From: Flammeovirgaceae bacterium UBA2786
GTDB lineage: Bacteria; Bacteroidota; Bacteroidia; Cytophagales; Cyclobacteriaceae
Direction of reading: 5' to 3'
Assembly (NCBI GenBank): GCA_002352225.1
Contig: DEIA01000031.1
Location: 14,320 to 78,319, forward strand
DNA length: 64,000 bases
Shown: positions 42,765 through 52,207 of the stretch, piece after piece
Layout: each line of letters begins with the position of its first letter
Numbering within the stretch: position 1 is the first letter of the stretch
The notes under the pieces: model-generated
What the model was told of the DNA's origin: nothing
What the model saw: only the letters and a program-made list of their open reading frames with translations
The model's database searches: none
Position numbers and translations under genes: made by a program

Positions 42765-45332
42765 ATGAACTGGTATCAAAAAAGTATAACTGAAACACTC
42801 GCACTTCTTACCTCTTCTACACAAGGCCTTTCCAATTCCGATGCGCAACAGCGGCTAACACAATTCGGAAAAAATGAAATTCAGGCAAAGGATAAAAAAA
42901 CCGCCTGGGGTATTCTGTTCGCTCAGTTCAAAGAGCTAATGATTCTGATCTTACTAGCCGCGGCTGCCCTTTCGTATTTTATTGGTGATAGCAAAGACGC
43001 TATAATCATTCTGGTGATTGTGGTACTTAATGCAGCCATTGGTTTTTTTCAGGAGTACAAGGCAGAGAAAGCGTTAGATGAACTTAAAAAACTGGCAGCT
43101 TCTAATGCCCGCATAATCCGTCAGGGTGAAATCAAAATCATACCCGCCCACGAACTGGTTCCGGGCGATATTGTGCACCTGGAAGCGGGCGATAGTGTTC
43201 CGGCTGACTTGCGGCTGATCGAGGTACATTCCATCAAAATAGAAGAGGCTTCTCTTACGGGAGAATCGTACCCGGTATTAAAAACAATAGAAAGTCTTAC
43301 CTCCGAAACGGTTCCCATCGGAGACCAGACAAACATGGCGTTCAAATCCACCACGGTAAGCTATGGCCGTGCCACGGGAGTGGTAGTAAGCACCGGCATG
43401 CAAACCGAGATTGGCAAGATTGCTTCGCTGCTGGAAGTAGCCGATTCTGAAACCCCGCTGCAAAAGCGCATGGCCGGGTTTAGCAAAAAACTGTCGATAG
43501 TAATTTTGTTTGTCAGTTTAATAATTTATGGAGCTGGTTTAATGCGCGGTGAAGACCAGATGCAAATGCTAATGACGGCCATCTCGGTTGCGGTTGCCGC
43601 AATACCCGAAGCGCTACCAGCTGTAATTACCGTTGCGCTTGCCTTAGGCGCCCGCAGAATGGTTCGTAAGCAAGCCCTTATCCGCAAACTGCCCGCTGTA
43701 GAAACATTAGGCTCTGTAAATTATATCTGCACCGACAAAACAGGTACGTTAACCGAAAACAAAATGACGGTACGCGAAACCTGGATTGCCGATAACACCC
43801 TTCAACTTGATAAATTTTCGGCAAAAGAAATACTCTGGCTGTCTATGAGCCTGAATCATGACACTACACAAAATGATAAAGTATTGCTGGGCGATCCTAC
43901 AGAAGTAGCAGCGGTAGTTTATGCCCATACCCAACAACCTGAATTAAAAGACGCATCTACCCAATACAACAGAGTAGAAGAAATTCCTTTTGACAGCGAT
44001 CGTAAAATGATGACCACCGTACACCAATTTGGTGCACAGTTGCTGGTTATAACCAAAGGCGCTGTTGAATCTATTCTGCCACAATGCAATCAGGCCGATT
44101 TTAATACCATTCTTTTAAAAGCCGATGCTATTGCTGAAAATGGAATGCGCACACTGGCTTATGGGTATAAACTTATCAATACCAATCAGCTCAGTAACAC
44201 CGCTTCTCTTGAGAAAGATTTAACCTTCATTGGTTTAATTGGTATGATTGATCCGCCCCGGGCAGAAGTTCTTGAAGCGGTAAAGGAATGTAAACGAGCA
44301 GGTATTACACCGGTTATGATTACAGGCGATCATCCTAAAACAGCGGTTGCTATTGCCCGCGAACTCGGTATTTTATCGGAAGGTGAAGAGGTTGTTACAG
44401 GAACAGAATTAAGCCAAATGAGCCCCGAAGAACTTGCTCAAAAAGTTAACCGTACTCGTGTATACGCGCGTGTAAGTGCCGAACAAAAACTAACTATTGT
44501 AAAATCTCTGCAGGCTCAGGGTAATTTTGTAGCCATGACGGGCGATGGTGTAAATGATGCCCCCTCATTAAAAATGGCAAACATTGGCATAGCTATGGGC
44601 ATAACCGGAACCGATGTTTCCAAACAGGCATCCGATATGATTCTGCTCGATGACAACTTTACTACAATTGTAAAAGCCGTACGGGAAGGCCGCAGAATTT
44701 TTGATAACATCCGGAAGTTTATCAAATACATTATGACAGGCAATGCGGGAGAAATATGGACTATTTTTCTTGCTCCATTAGTTGGCTTGCCCATGCCGTT
44801 GTTGCCCATTCACATCCTTTGGATTAATCTGGTTTCAGACGGACTACCCAGCATAGCCCTGGCTTACGAACCTGCCGAATCGGACATTATGAAACGCCCT
44901 CCTCAAAAACCAAACATCAACATTTTTTCAGAAGGTGTAGGTATACATATTTTATGGGTTGGGTTTTCGATTGGACTTATCTGCGTTATCATACAATATT
45001 TTTCTATTCATTATAGAATTACGAATTGGCAAACATTGGTTTTTACCACGTTATCGCTTTGTCAATTAGCGCATGTAATTGCAGTTCGCAGTGCTCATAA
45101 TTTTATTTACAAACACGGTTTATTCCGAAACCCTGTATTAACCGCTACTGTGCTGTTAACCGTAGGCCTTCAATTGGCGCTGATTTATGTTCCCTGGTTG
45201 CAAGGCATTTTTAAAACTGCCCCTTTAAGTATGCTGGAGCTTTTAGCTTGTGTGGGGGCAGCCGCGTTGGTTTTTCATTTAGTGGAACTTGAAAAGTGGT
45301 TTCGTTTTCGTTCAAAGGCTTTTGCATTGTAA
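42765..45332 (+). CDS. Calcium-type (P2A) cation-transporting P-type ATPase
   Basis: 855 residues, full length for the SERCA/PMCA-like bacterial group. The N-terminal cation ATPase segment (LLTSSTQGLSNSDAQQRLTQFGKNEI) is followed by the actuator TGES motif (EEASLTGESYPV). The phosphorylated Asp324 lies in ICTDKTGTLTENKM, the hinge is GDGVNDAPSLKMANIGIAMG, and IPEALPAV in helix M4 contains the Ca-site glutamate. About ten membrane helices. It likely exports Ca2+, with specificity inferred from M4 and the C-terminal helices. Confidence 0.94.
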   Translation: MNWYQKSITETLALLTSSTQGLSNSDAQQRLTQFGKNEIQAKDKKTAWGILFAQFKELMILILLAAAALSYFIGDSKDAIIILVIVVLNAAIGFFQEYKAEKALDELKKLAASNARIIRQGEIKIIPAHELVPGDIVHLEAGDSVPADLRLIEVHSIKIEEASLTGESYPVLKTIESLTSETVPIGDQTNMAFKSTTVSYGRATGVVVSTGMQTEIGKIASLLEVADSETPLQKRMAGFSKKLSIVILFVSLIIYGAGLMRGEDQMQMLMTAISVAVAAIPEALPAVITVALALGARRMVRKQALIRKLPAVETLGSVNYICTDKTGTLTENKMTVRETWIADNTLQLDKFSAKEILWLSMSLNHDTTQNDKVLLGDPTEVAAVVYAHTQQPELKDASTQYNRVEEIPFDSDRKMMTTVHQFGAQLLVITKGAVESILPQCNQADFNTILLKADAIAENGMRTLAYGYKLINTNQLSNTASLEKDLTFIGLIGMIDPPRAEVLEAVKECKRAGITPVMITGDHPKTAVAIARELGILSEGEEVVTGTELSQMSPEELAQKVNRTRVYARVSAEQKLTIVKSLQAQGNFVAMTGDGVNDAPSLKMANIGIAMGITGTDVSKQASDMILLDDNFTTIVKAVREGRRIFDNIRKFIKYIMTGNAGEIWTIFLAPLVGLPMPLLPIHILWINLVSDGLPSIALAYEPAESDIMKRPPQKPNINIFSEGVGIHILWVGFSIGLICVIIQYFSIHYRITNWQTLVFTTLSLCQLAHVIAVRSAHNFIYKHGLFRNPVLTATVLLTVGLQLALIYVPWLQGIFKTAPLSMLELLACVGAAALVFHLVELEKWFRFRSKAFAL

Positions 45333-45367
45333 ATCATGGTTAAATTTCTTAAATCAAACCTATTCTT

Positions 45368-45655
45368 ATGGCAGCCTATCTTATAGTAGACGTATCTATT
45401 CATAACCCTGTTGGATATGAAGATTATAAAAAACTTACACCCGGTTCATTAAAAAACTATCAGGGTAAGTTTATTGTACGCGGTGGAAAAACGGAATGCC
45501 TTGAGGGCTATTGGAATCCGGAGCGAATAGTGGTCCTGGAATTTCCAACCTCAGAATTGGCCAAAGCCTGGTGGGCATCGGAAGAATATGCCCCGGCCAA
45601 AACGCTACGTCAGCGCAATGCGCACACTAAAATGATACTGGTAGAGGGATTCTAA
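45368..45655 (+). CDS. DUF1330 domain protein
   Basis: 95 residues, a dimeric alpha-beta barrel type: YLIVDVSIHNPVGYEDYKKLTPGSLKNYQGKFIVRGGKTECLEGYWNPERIVVLEFPTSELAKAWWASEEYAPAKTLRQRNAHTKMILVEGF fits the family pattern end to end. Function unknown. It sits 35 nt after the P-type ATPase. Confidence 0.9.
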   Translation: MAAYLIVDVSIHNPVGYEDYKKLTPGSLKNYQGKFIVRGGKTECLEGYWNPERIVVLEFPTSELAKAWWASEEYAPAKTLRQRNAHTKMILVEGF

Positions 45656-45697
45656 CTCCGATTCGCTTTCGGGCCTGCATTTTATTATTTTCACTTC

Positions 45698-47767
45698 ATG
45701 CAGAAGTGGGTTCCGTATTCAATGGTGCGCATTACCTTGTGCCTTGTTGCCGGCATTCTGATTGCTATTTATCAACCTCACCTTCTTAGTATACCAAATG
45801 CTTCACTTATCCTGATCGGGTTAACAGGTTTAACATTCATAGTTTGGTTTATTAGCCGTAGATACAAAAAAGTAAAAATCATTTTTGGTTTTACGGCTAT
45901 GGCTACACTTTTAGTGTTTGGGTTTGTTCATCTCCGTCAAAATACATTTAGCAACCACCCAGATAACCTGATTCATATTAACGGCATAACAGCCTATGAG
46001 TGTATAGTACGAAGCGCCCCGGAATCAAAAACAAATTCGTGGAAGTTTTATGCAGAAATAGTTCAGGCAAAAACAGATACCTGGAAACCCGTTTCTGGGA
46101 AAGTTGTTTTGTATGTATCTAAAAAAACAATTGATAAAATCCCCTGGTTGTATGGTGATCGTTTATTAGTCAAAGGCACACCTCAGGTACTAAAACCACC
46201 TGCCAATCCAAACGAATTTGACTTCAGGCGATTTCTCAGCTTCAGAAACATTTACCATCAGCAATTTTTACAGGCTACTCAAATACAATTTGTAGCCCCT
46301 TCAGCCCGCAAAGGATTTATCTACTACTCACACCGCGTTCGCGATTGGGCAACCATGGTTATAGAGTCATCGATTAGGGGCACACAGAATCAGGCTGTGG
46401 CAATGGCTTTAATTTTAGGTGTAACCGAAGGTATCGACACAGAATTACTTAACGCTTATGCAGCCAGCGGAGCCATGCATGTACTGGCCGTTTCCGGAAT
46501 GCATGTGGGTATTATCTATGTAATTATTTTATTTCTTTTTAAACCTATCAAAAAATACCGATGGAGTCCCTGGTTGGTTGCCGGTATAAGTATTTTTCTA
46601 CTTTGGGCATTTGCATTTGTTACCGGGCTCTCTCCTTCGGTGCTTCGCGCGGTTACCATGTTCTCGTTTGTTGCATTGGCCAAACCATTGGGCTGGCGTA
46701 CTAATATTTATAACACGTTAGCTACATCGGCATTCGTACTGTTGCTTTACGATCCATTCTTAATTATGTCTGTTGGATTTCAGCTTTCTTATCTGGCTGT
46801 TCTTGGAATCGTTTATCTCCAAAAACCTCTATATAATCTTTGGGTGATTGATAGTGCCATAGGAAACTGGGTTTGGGAGATCACGTGTATCTCTATTGCT
46901 GCACAAATTGCCACCTTTGCACTGGGTATGTTATATTTCCATCAGTTTCCGGTTTACTTTCTTGTCTCCAACCTATTTGTTATTCCGCTTTCAACTGCCG
47001 TCTTGGTAGGAGGCATTGTGTTACTGGCGGTAAGCTGGGTTTCTCCTTTGGCCGATTTAATTGGCTGGCTATTGCAATGGTTAATCGAGCTTCTTAACTG
47101 GACCGTTATGGTTACCGAAAAATTGCCATACAGCATTATCAGCGGTATTTATGTTACCACATTTCAGTGTTGGCTCATTATCGGAATACTGATTTCTTTC
47201 GTGCTGCTTCTTCATTACCGTAACCGGAAATGGATTTGGCTCACCTCTGCATTATGTAGTACGCTTATCGCTTCGCAGGTTTTACATTTAATTAACACCT
47301 ATAACACGCAGCAATTTATTGTGTACAGCATTTCTAATCACTCGGCCATAGAGTGGATTGCGAGGGGTAAAAGCTTTTACCTTGCCGATAGTGCATTGCA
47401 GAATGATTATGAACGTACGCGTTTCCACGTATTGCCTAATCGGTTACAACGCGGAGTAACAGAAACTCAAACCCAAATTCCGTTCAGCCAAAACACCCAT
47501 GGCATCGCCTATTATTTTTGGAACAGTAAAAGCATTGCCGTTTTAGATCGCAAGCAACCCGTACCACCATTACCTATCGACTACCTGGTTGTAAGCAATA
47601 ACGCTTTGTTGCTGCGCGACACTTCTGTATTGAGGCCAAACATCAAAATAATATTAGATGGTACCAACAGCAGCTATTATATTGCCCGTTGGAAACTGGC
47701 CCAGCAAAATAAACCGTGGCAAGTACACGCGGTGGCCAATGATGGCGCATTTGTACTTAGTGATTAA
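45698..47767 (+). CDS. comEC: ComEC/Rec2-family DNA uptake channel
   Basis: 689 residues, strongly hydrophobic. The N-terminal DUF4131 region (three membrane helices, then an OB-like part with GDRLLVKGTPQVLKPPANPNEFDFRRFL) is followed by the Competence channel domain (YAASGAMHVLAVSGMHVGIIYVIILFLF; LSPSVLRAVTMFSFVALA). The C-terminal metallo-beta-lactamase nuclease domain, with HxHxDH, is absent; only a short ~170-residue tail remains. That form is common in Bacteroidota. It would let single-stranded DNA cross the inner membrane. Confidence 0.92.
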   Translation: MQKWVPYSMVRITLCLVAGILIAIYQPHLLSIPNASLILIGLTGLTFIVWFISRRYKKVKIIFGFTAMATLLVFGFVHLRQNTFSNHPDNLIHINGITAYECIVRSAPESKTNSWKFYAEIVQAKTDTWKPVSGKVVLYVSKKTIDKIPWLYGDRLLVKGTPQVLKPPANPNEFDFRRFLSFRNIYHQQFLQATQIQFVAPSARKGFIYYSHRVRDWATMVIESSIRGTQNQAVAMALILGVTEGIDTELLNAYAASGAMHVLAVSGMHVGIIYVIILFLFKPIKKYRWSPWLVAGISIFLLWAFAFVTGLSPSVLRAVTMFSFVALAKPLGWRTNIYNTLATSAFVLLLYDPFLIMSVGFQLSYLAVLGIVYLQKPLYNLWVIDSAIGNWVWEITCISIAAQIATFALGMLYFHQFPVYFLVSNLFVIPLSTAVLVGGIVLLAVSWVSPLADLIGWLLQWLIELLNWTVMVTEKLPYSIISGIYVTTFQCWLIIGILISFVLLLHYRNRKWIWLTSALCSTLIASQVLHLINTYNTQQFIVYSISNHSAIEWIARGKSFYLADSALQNDYERTRFHVLPNRLQRGVTETQTQIPFSQNTHGIAYYFWNSKSIAVLDRKQPVPPLPIDYLVVSNNALLLRDTSVLRPNIKIILDGTNSSYYIARWKLAQQNKPWQVHAVANDGAFVLSD

Positions 47768-47776
47768 TAAAACACC

Positions 47777-48550
47777 ATGAGCTTAGTACTTTATTCTGTA
47801 GCCAACCAAACGGCTTACCTTACCCTTAACCGGCCTGAGAAACGAAATGCACTTAGTCCGGAAATTATAACTGAACTTAAAAATGCCTTCGATAAAGCTG
47901 AGCAAGACGCATCCGTAAAGGTTGTTGTTTTGAAAGCTAACGGTGAATCATTCTGTGCCGGGGCCGATCTAAACTACCTGCAACAACTCCAGAATTTTTC
48001 GTACGAAGAAAATCTGGCCGACTCTCAGCATCTAAAAGAACTCTTTCTTAAAATCTATACTTTAAAAAAAGTAGTAATAGCTCAGGTACAAGGCCATGCA
48101 CTAGCCGGAGGTTGTGGATTGGCTACCGTATGCGATTTTACGTTTGCTGTACCTGAAGCAAAGTTTGGGTATACCGAAGTACGCATCGGGTTTATTCCCG
48201 CCCTGGTGGCTGTCTTTCTGATTCGTAAAATCGGAGAACAAAAAGCCCGGCATCTTTTACTTACCGGAGAACTTATAAAGGCAGAAACCGCCTTTGCCAC
48301 CGGATTAATTACTCAGGTAGTTCCTGCAACCGAGCTTGAAGATCGTGTAAACCAATTTGCGCAAAATCTAATCAATCAGAATTCTGCGCAGTCGATGCAG
48401 TTAACAAAGCAACTGATTAACGAAGTGCAAAATCTGACAATAGGCGATGCATTGACCTTAGCGGCTACTCAAAATGCAAAAGCCCGTGCCACTGCAGATT
48501 GTAAAAAAGGAATATCTGCCTTTCTAAATAAACAGGAAATTAAATGGTAA
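47777..48550 (+). CDS. Enoyl-CoA hydratase/isomerase (crotonase) family protein
   Basis: 257 residues. Crotonase landmarks: AYLTLNRPEKRNALSPEIITELKNAFDKAEQD, GESFCAGADLNYL (first oxyanion-hole strand), AGGCGLATVCDFTFAVPEAKFGYTEVRIGFIPAL (second, with the catalytic-type Glu). It resembles methylglutaconyl-CoA hydratase of leucine degradation, but substrate assignment is uncertain. Its start follows comEC by 9 nt and recQ begins 16 nt after its end, so the three probably share a transcript. Confidence 0.9.
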   Translation: MSLVLYSVANQTAYLTLNRPEKRNALSPEIITELKNAFDKAEQDASVKVVVLKANGESFCAGADLNYLQQLQNFSYEENLADSQHLKELFLKIYTLKKVVIAQVQGHALAGGCGLATVCDFTFAVPEAKFGYTEVRIGFIPALVAVFLIRKIGEQKARHLLLTGELIKAETAFATGLITQVVPATELEDRVNQFAQNLINQNSAQSMQLTKQLINEVQNLTIGDALTLAATQNAKARATADCKKGISAFLNKQEIKW

Positions 48551-48566
48551 CTATAGTTACCTGATC

Positions 48567-50471
48567 ATGTCTACACCTGCCAACATTCTGAAACAATACT
48601 GGGGCTATTCTCAGTTTAGACCTCCACAGGATAAGGTTATTGATGCCGTGTTAAATAAGCAAGATGTACTAACCATTTTACCAACGGGTGGTGGTAAATC
48701 TATTTGCTTTCAGGTTCCGGCTATGATGCTGGAAGGAATTTGCCTGGTAATTACTCCGCTTATTGCTTTAATGCAAGACCAGGTAAAGCAATTAAAACAA
48801 CGGGGCATTGCTGCCGTAGCAGTACATGCCGGTATGCATCACCGGGAAATTGACATTACACTGGACAATTGTATTTACGGCCAACAAAAATTTTTATATC
48901 TCTCGCCCGAACGATTACAGACTGAACTGTTTAAAGAACGTGTAAAGAAAATGAAAGTCTGCCTGGTGGCGATTGATGAGGCTCATTGCATTTCTCAGTG
49001 GGGTTACGATTTCAGGCCACCCTACTTACAAATTGCAGAATTGCGCGATGTGCTCCCTAACATTCCCTTTATTGCGTTAACCGCATCTGCTACCAAACAA
49101 GTAAAAGATGATATTATTCAGAAACTAAAGTTTAAGCAAGAGGTAACATTTCAAAAAAGTTTTGCGCGCGATAATCTTTCTCTTGTTATCCGCAAATCTG
49201 AGCTAAAGGAGAAAAAATTGCTCGAGATTTTACGCAAAGTACCCGGTTCGGCTATTATCTATGTGCGATCAAGAAAAGCTACGGTGGTGCTCGCTACATT
49301 CTTAAAGAAGAATAGTATTAGCGCTACATTTTATCATGCCGGACTTACACATGCCGAACGAACCATGCGACAAGAGGAGTGGATTAGCAATCAATGCCGC
49401 GTAATGGTAGCCACCAATGCCTTTGGAATGGGCATTGATAAAGCCGATGTGCGCGTGGTGGTGCACATGGATTTACCCGAAACGCTGGAAGCCTATTACC
49501 AGGAAGCAGGCCGGGCGGGGCGAGATGGAAAACGTAGCTACGCTGCAATTTTATATCACGACACCGACATTGATTCTTTAAAATTGAAAGTGGAACACGC
49601 GCAGCCCGATATACCGGTTTTAAAAAATACGTATCAGGCACTCGCCAATTTTTTTCACATTGCATTGGGCAGCAGTCAGGGCGAAAGTTTTGATTTTGAT
49701 CTTGAAGTGTTTTGCAAAAGATTTAACCTCAAATCGATGGAGGTGTACCCGGCTTTGAAAAAACTGGAAGAGTTTGGCCTGATCGAATTCAACGAAAGTT
49801 TTTACCGGCCTTCCGTGCTACACTTTACCTTCGATAATAAAAAATTGTACGAGTTTCAGGTAGCGCATGCCCGGTTTGATCCTATCATTAAAGCATTACT
49901 TAGATTATACGGGGGCGAGTTGTACACCGAATTCACATCCATCTCAGAAACACAGGTGGCGCAAATGTTAAGGCTTAGCGTGGGTGTGGTTAGGCTGGAG
50001 TTAGAACAGCTGCACAATTTACAAGTACTGGTGTATGAACCGGTGAACGATAGCCCAAAAATCACTTTCGTAACTGCACGGCAAGATGCGGATAAGTTAC
50101 CGATTGACAGGAATGAGTTTGCGCGCAGGCGTAATCTACATTTGGAAAAAATGTCGGCCATCATCAACTATACAACACAAAGTCATCGGTGCCGCATGCA
50201 ATTGATCCAAGAATACTTTGATGAAATTACAGATGTAAACTGTGGCCGTTGCGATGTGTGTATTGACAAACATAAGAAAGAGAACACAGCGTTGTTTAAA
50301 GATTACGAACAACAAATAAATTATCTGCTGAAACAGAAGCCTATGACGGTGGACGAACTCGAGCTGGCTGTTGACCCATCCGAGAAAGAAGTATTTATAG
50401 AGGTAATTCGTGAAATGGTGGACTCAGGGGAATTGTATTATGATGAAGTTTGGGTGTTGCATAAAAAATAA
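48567..50471 (+). CDS. recQ: ATP-dependent DNA helicase RecQ
   Basis: 634 residues. Walker A PTGGGKS at 39-45, DEAH box AIDEAHCISQWGYDFRPPY, motif V/VI ATNAFGMGIDKADVRVVVHMDLP and YYQEAGRAGRDGK. A zinc-binding RQC part has CRMQ and NCGRCDVC. A winged helix precedes the C-terminal KPMTVDELELAV region; a full HRDC domain is not clear. It unwinds recombination intermediates at stalled forks. Confidence 0.94.
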   Translation: MSTPANILKQYWGYSQFRPPQDKVIDAVLNKQDVLTILPTGGGKSICFQVPAMMLEGICLVITPLIALMQDQVKQLKQRGIAAVAVHAGMHHREIDITLDNCIYGQQKFLYLSPERLQTELFKERVKKMKVCLVAIDEAHCISQWGYDFRPPYLQIAELRDVLPNIPFIALTASATKQVKDDIIQKLKFKQEVTFQKSFARDNLSLVIRKSELKEKKLLEILRKVPGSAIIYVRSRKATVVLATFLKKNSISATFYHAGLTHAERTMRQEEWISNQCRVMVATNAFGMGIDKADVRVVVHMDLPETLEAYYQEAGRAGRDGKRSYAAILYHDTDIDSLKLKVEHAQPDIPVLKNTYQALANFFHIALGSSQGESFDFDLEVFCKRFNLKSMEVYPALKKLEEFGLIEFNESFYRPSVLHFTFDNKKLYEFQVAHARFDPIIKALLRLYGGELYTEFTSISETQVAQMLRLSVGVVRLELEQLHNLQVLVYEPVNDSPKITFVTARQDADKLPIDRNEFARRRNLHLEKMSAIINYTTQSHRCRMQLIQEYFDEITDVNCGRCDVCIDKHKKENTALFKDYEQQINYLLKQKPMTVDELELAVDPSEKEVFIEVIREMVDSGELYYDEVWVLHKK

Positions 50472-50529
50472 ATTCAAAGAAAGTTTGTTTCATTGCTTTT
50501 GTAACGATCTTAGTAGGACAAAATGTTTA

Positions 50530-51006
50530 ATGCATGAAGAGGCACTACATTCTATTTTCTTTATTATAATTTCGGCTTGTCAAAATCCAGAATTAGAACC
50601 CGAAAAAGTTCAAATAGAACTCGCTAAACATGAGATTGATCAGTTCATGCTGATTAATGGTTTTATTAAATTATCTATAAAATCTAATGGTCGGCTTGCT
50701 TCAAGTCATAACAGCGAAGTTATAGATGGCATTATTAGAATTATTGAAAATAATGGAGGTGTCAAGGTAAGTGATCTGGAGATAATTGCTGGACTGAATT
50801 CTAAAACAAACGTATATGAAAATGAGAACAACAATTCCAATGGCAGAATAATGTGCGGATGGGATTGTTCTGGCTCCGCGTTTTTTCAAATGGGTGTTAA
50901 TTCATTTCTCATTGTCAGCTATTGTTCTGACGGTTGCGGTAGGTATCAAGTAAAAAATTATTGGTTTGAAGGGACTACATTAATTGGTGTTAACGTATGG
51001 GAATAG
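50530..51006 (+). CDS. Putative lipoprotein, unknown family
   Basis: 158 residues from the ATG at 50530; an upstream in-frame start overlaps recQ and has no signal. MHEEALHSIFFIIISAC gives a weak lipobox (IISAC, Cys17). The mature part has a polar helical segment and a Cys-containing end (RIMCGWDCSGSAFFQMGVNSFLIVSYCSDGCGRYQVKNYWF). It is AT-rich relative to recQ. It overlaps the next gene by 10 nt (50997-51006), so the two form a pair. I do not recognise the family. Confidence 0.5.
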   Translation: MHEEALHSIFFIIISACQNPELEPEKVQIELAKHEIDQFMLINGFIKLSIKSNGRLASSHNSEVIDGIIRIIENNGGVKVSDLEIIAGLNSKTNVYENENNNSNGRIMCGWDCSGSAFFQMGVNSFLIVSYCSDGCGRYQVKNYWFEGTTLIGVNVWE

Positions 51007-51239
51007 CTAAGAAGGTTATATTTCTTCTCTTAATGATTGGAAACATTGTGACAGCAATTCTTCTTTGGAATAAAAAAAGTGACCTAGAAAATACCGAAGA
51101 AAAATATGTGGAGTTGGAAAATATGTATAAGGTCAAAAGTGATTCACTTAAGGCCTCAAAAGCTGATCTTCAGAGATTCATAATTGTGTCAGAAAGGTTG
51201 CAAACAGAATTATTAGAATGTCAATTTAAAAGCCGCTAA
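50997..51239 (+). CDS. Small membrane-anchored coiled-coil protein
   Basis: 80 residues: an N-terminal membrane helix (VIFLLLMIGNIVTAILLW) followed by a charged coiled coil (KKSDLENTEEKYVELENMYKVKSDSLKASKADLQRFIIVSERLQTELLE). It starts within the last codons of the putative lipoprotein gene. Unknown family; the layout of lipoprotein plus coiled-coil anchor recalls envelope partner pairs, but that is only a suggestion. Confidence 0.5.
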   Translation: MGIAKKVIFLLLMIGNIVTAILLWNKKSDLENTEEKYVELENMYKVKSDSLKASKADLQRFIIVSERLQTELLECQFKSR

Positions 51240-51276
51240 AAGGTGTTATAGAACTTCACAACGGTTATAACGAACG

Positions 51277-52068
51277 TCAAACCGTTGACCTCCTCCTAAC
51301 CCACCAAATCACCAACGCAGTTATTCCCAATACAAACGGCCATACGCTTAGCACCCAGAACACAAAATCAATAAGGTTAAACCAACCTGACTTCAACGAG
51401 TTTAAAAACTTGGAACCAAAACCATAACCTGCAGCCGACTCCTGATAAAAAGAAACATTAAGTGTACTGAACGAAACCTGGTTACTCAGGTACTTCAATC
51501 TACCTTCCATCGATTCAATTTCTGCCCGCACATTGGCAATCTGGCCTTCAATAGAAACTATATCGGCCACGGTTTTAGCCTGCTTCAATAATTCAAGGTA
51601 GCGGGCTTCCAGTTCTTTTTTGGTTTTAAGGCGGGCTTCCACATCAATAAATTCTTCGGTTACATCTTGCGCGTTGATGTTTTTGTTATCTACTTTTTCG
51701 GCAAGGCCTTCTAATTGTTTCATCACTTCATCAAACTTATCAGCCGGGATGCGCAAGGTTTGGTTAACCTGAAAGCGATTTCCGTAGTTATTTTCATTCT
51801 CGGAAGAAATGTATCCTTTCTGTTCTTTAGTAATGCGTTCTATTTCGGTTTTTGTTTTCCGTACATCCTTCGTCAGAAATTCTATATTGCCATTTCGGAT
51901 AAGTTTGCGTTCAACTATTTCCTGAGCTGGTTGTTCAGTTGGTGGGGGCAATGATGCCTTCTGAAGAAATCCATCCGCATTGGCCACCTCATACTGAGGC
52001 ATATCAGAGTTACTGTTGCGGCAGGAAGCAAGGAATAACGTGCCAATCAAAAAAATGTATATTTTCAT
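51277..52068 (-). CDS. DUF4349 domain lipoprotein
   Basis: 263 residues. Signal MKIYIFLIGTLFLASC with lipobox LASC, Cys16 modified. The DUF4349 domain spans about 55-235: LIRNGNIEFLTKDVRKTKTEIERITKEQKGYISSENENNYG, FDEVMKQLEGLAEKVDNKNINAQDVTEEFIDVEARLKTKKELEARYLELLKQAKTVADIVSIEGQIANVRAEIESMEGRLKYL (coiled coil). A C-terminal membrane helix (VLSVWPFVLGITALVIWWV) is followed by RRRST. Function unknown. Confidence 0.9.
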   Translation of the reverse strand: MKIYIFLIGTLFLASCRNSNSDMPQYEVANADGFLQKASLPPPTEQPAQEIVERKLIRNGNIEFLTKDVRKTKTEIERITKEQKGYISSENENNYGNRFQVNQTLRIPADKFDEVMKQLEGLAEKVDNKNINAQDVTEEFIDVEARLKTKKELEARYLELLKQAKTVADIVSIEGQIANVRAEIESMEGRLKYLSNQVSFSTLNVSFYQESAAGYGFGSKFLNSLKSGWFNLIDFVFWVLSVWPFVLGITALVIWWVRRRSTV

Positions 52069-52107
52069 ATTTGTAGCGTGAATTAAGAATCCGGCAGGAG
52101 CAATTTA

Positions 52108-52122
52108 GTTACCAAAGGTAAC
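52108..52122. promoter_or_regulatory. Palindrome GTTACC-AAA-GGTAAC over a minus-strand -7 box
   Basis: A perfect 6-bp inverted repeat with a 3-nt centre. Its complement contains TACCTTTG (52113-52120), an exact -7 match for the DUF4349 gene, about 45 nt from that ATG. A regulator bound here could control the promoter. Confidence 0.4.
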
Positions 52123-52207
52123 GGTAAAAAGGTTTTCTTATTTTTACCTACCTTAAAATCTTTCACGTACCCGTGGTATGTATCCCTCGCCTACAAACCC
52201 TACCCTT

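Noticed and set aside
48567..51239. RecQ plus two orphan genes as an anti-phage island
   Set aside because: RecQ is of ordinary housekeeping form and is joined to comEC and a hydratase. The orphans show no nuclease or effector domain.
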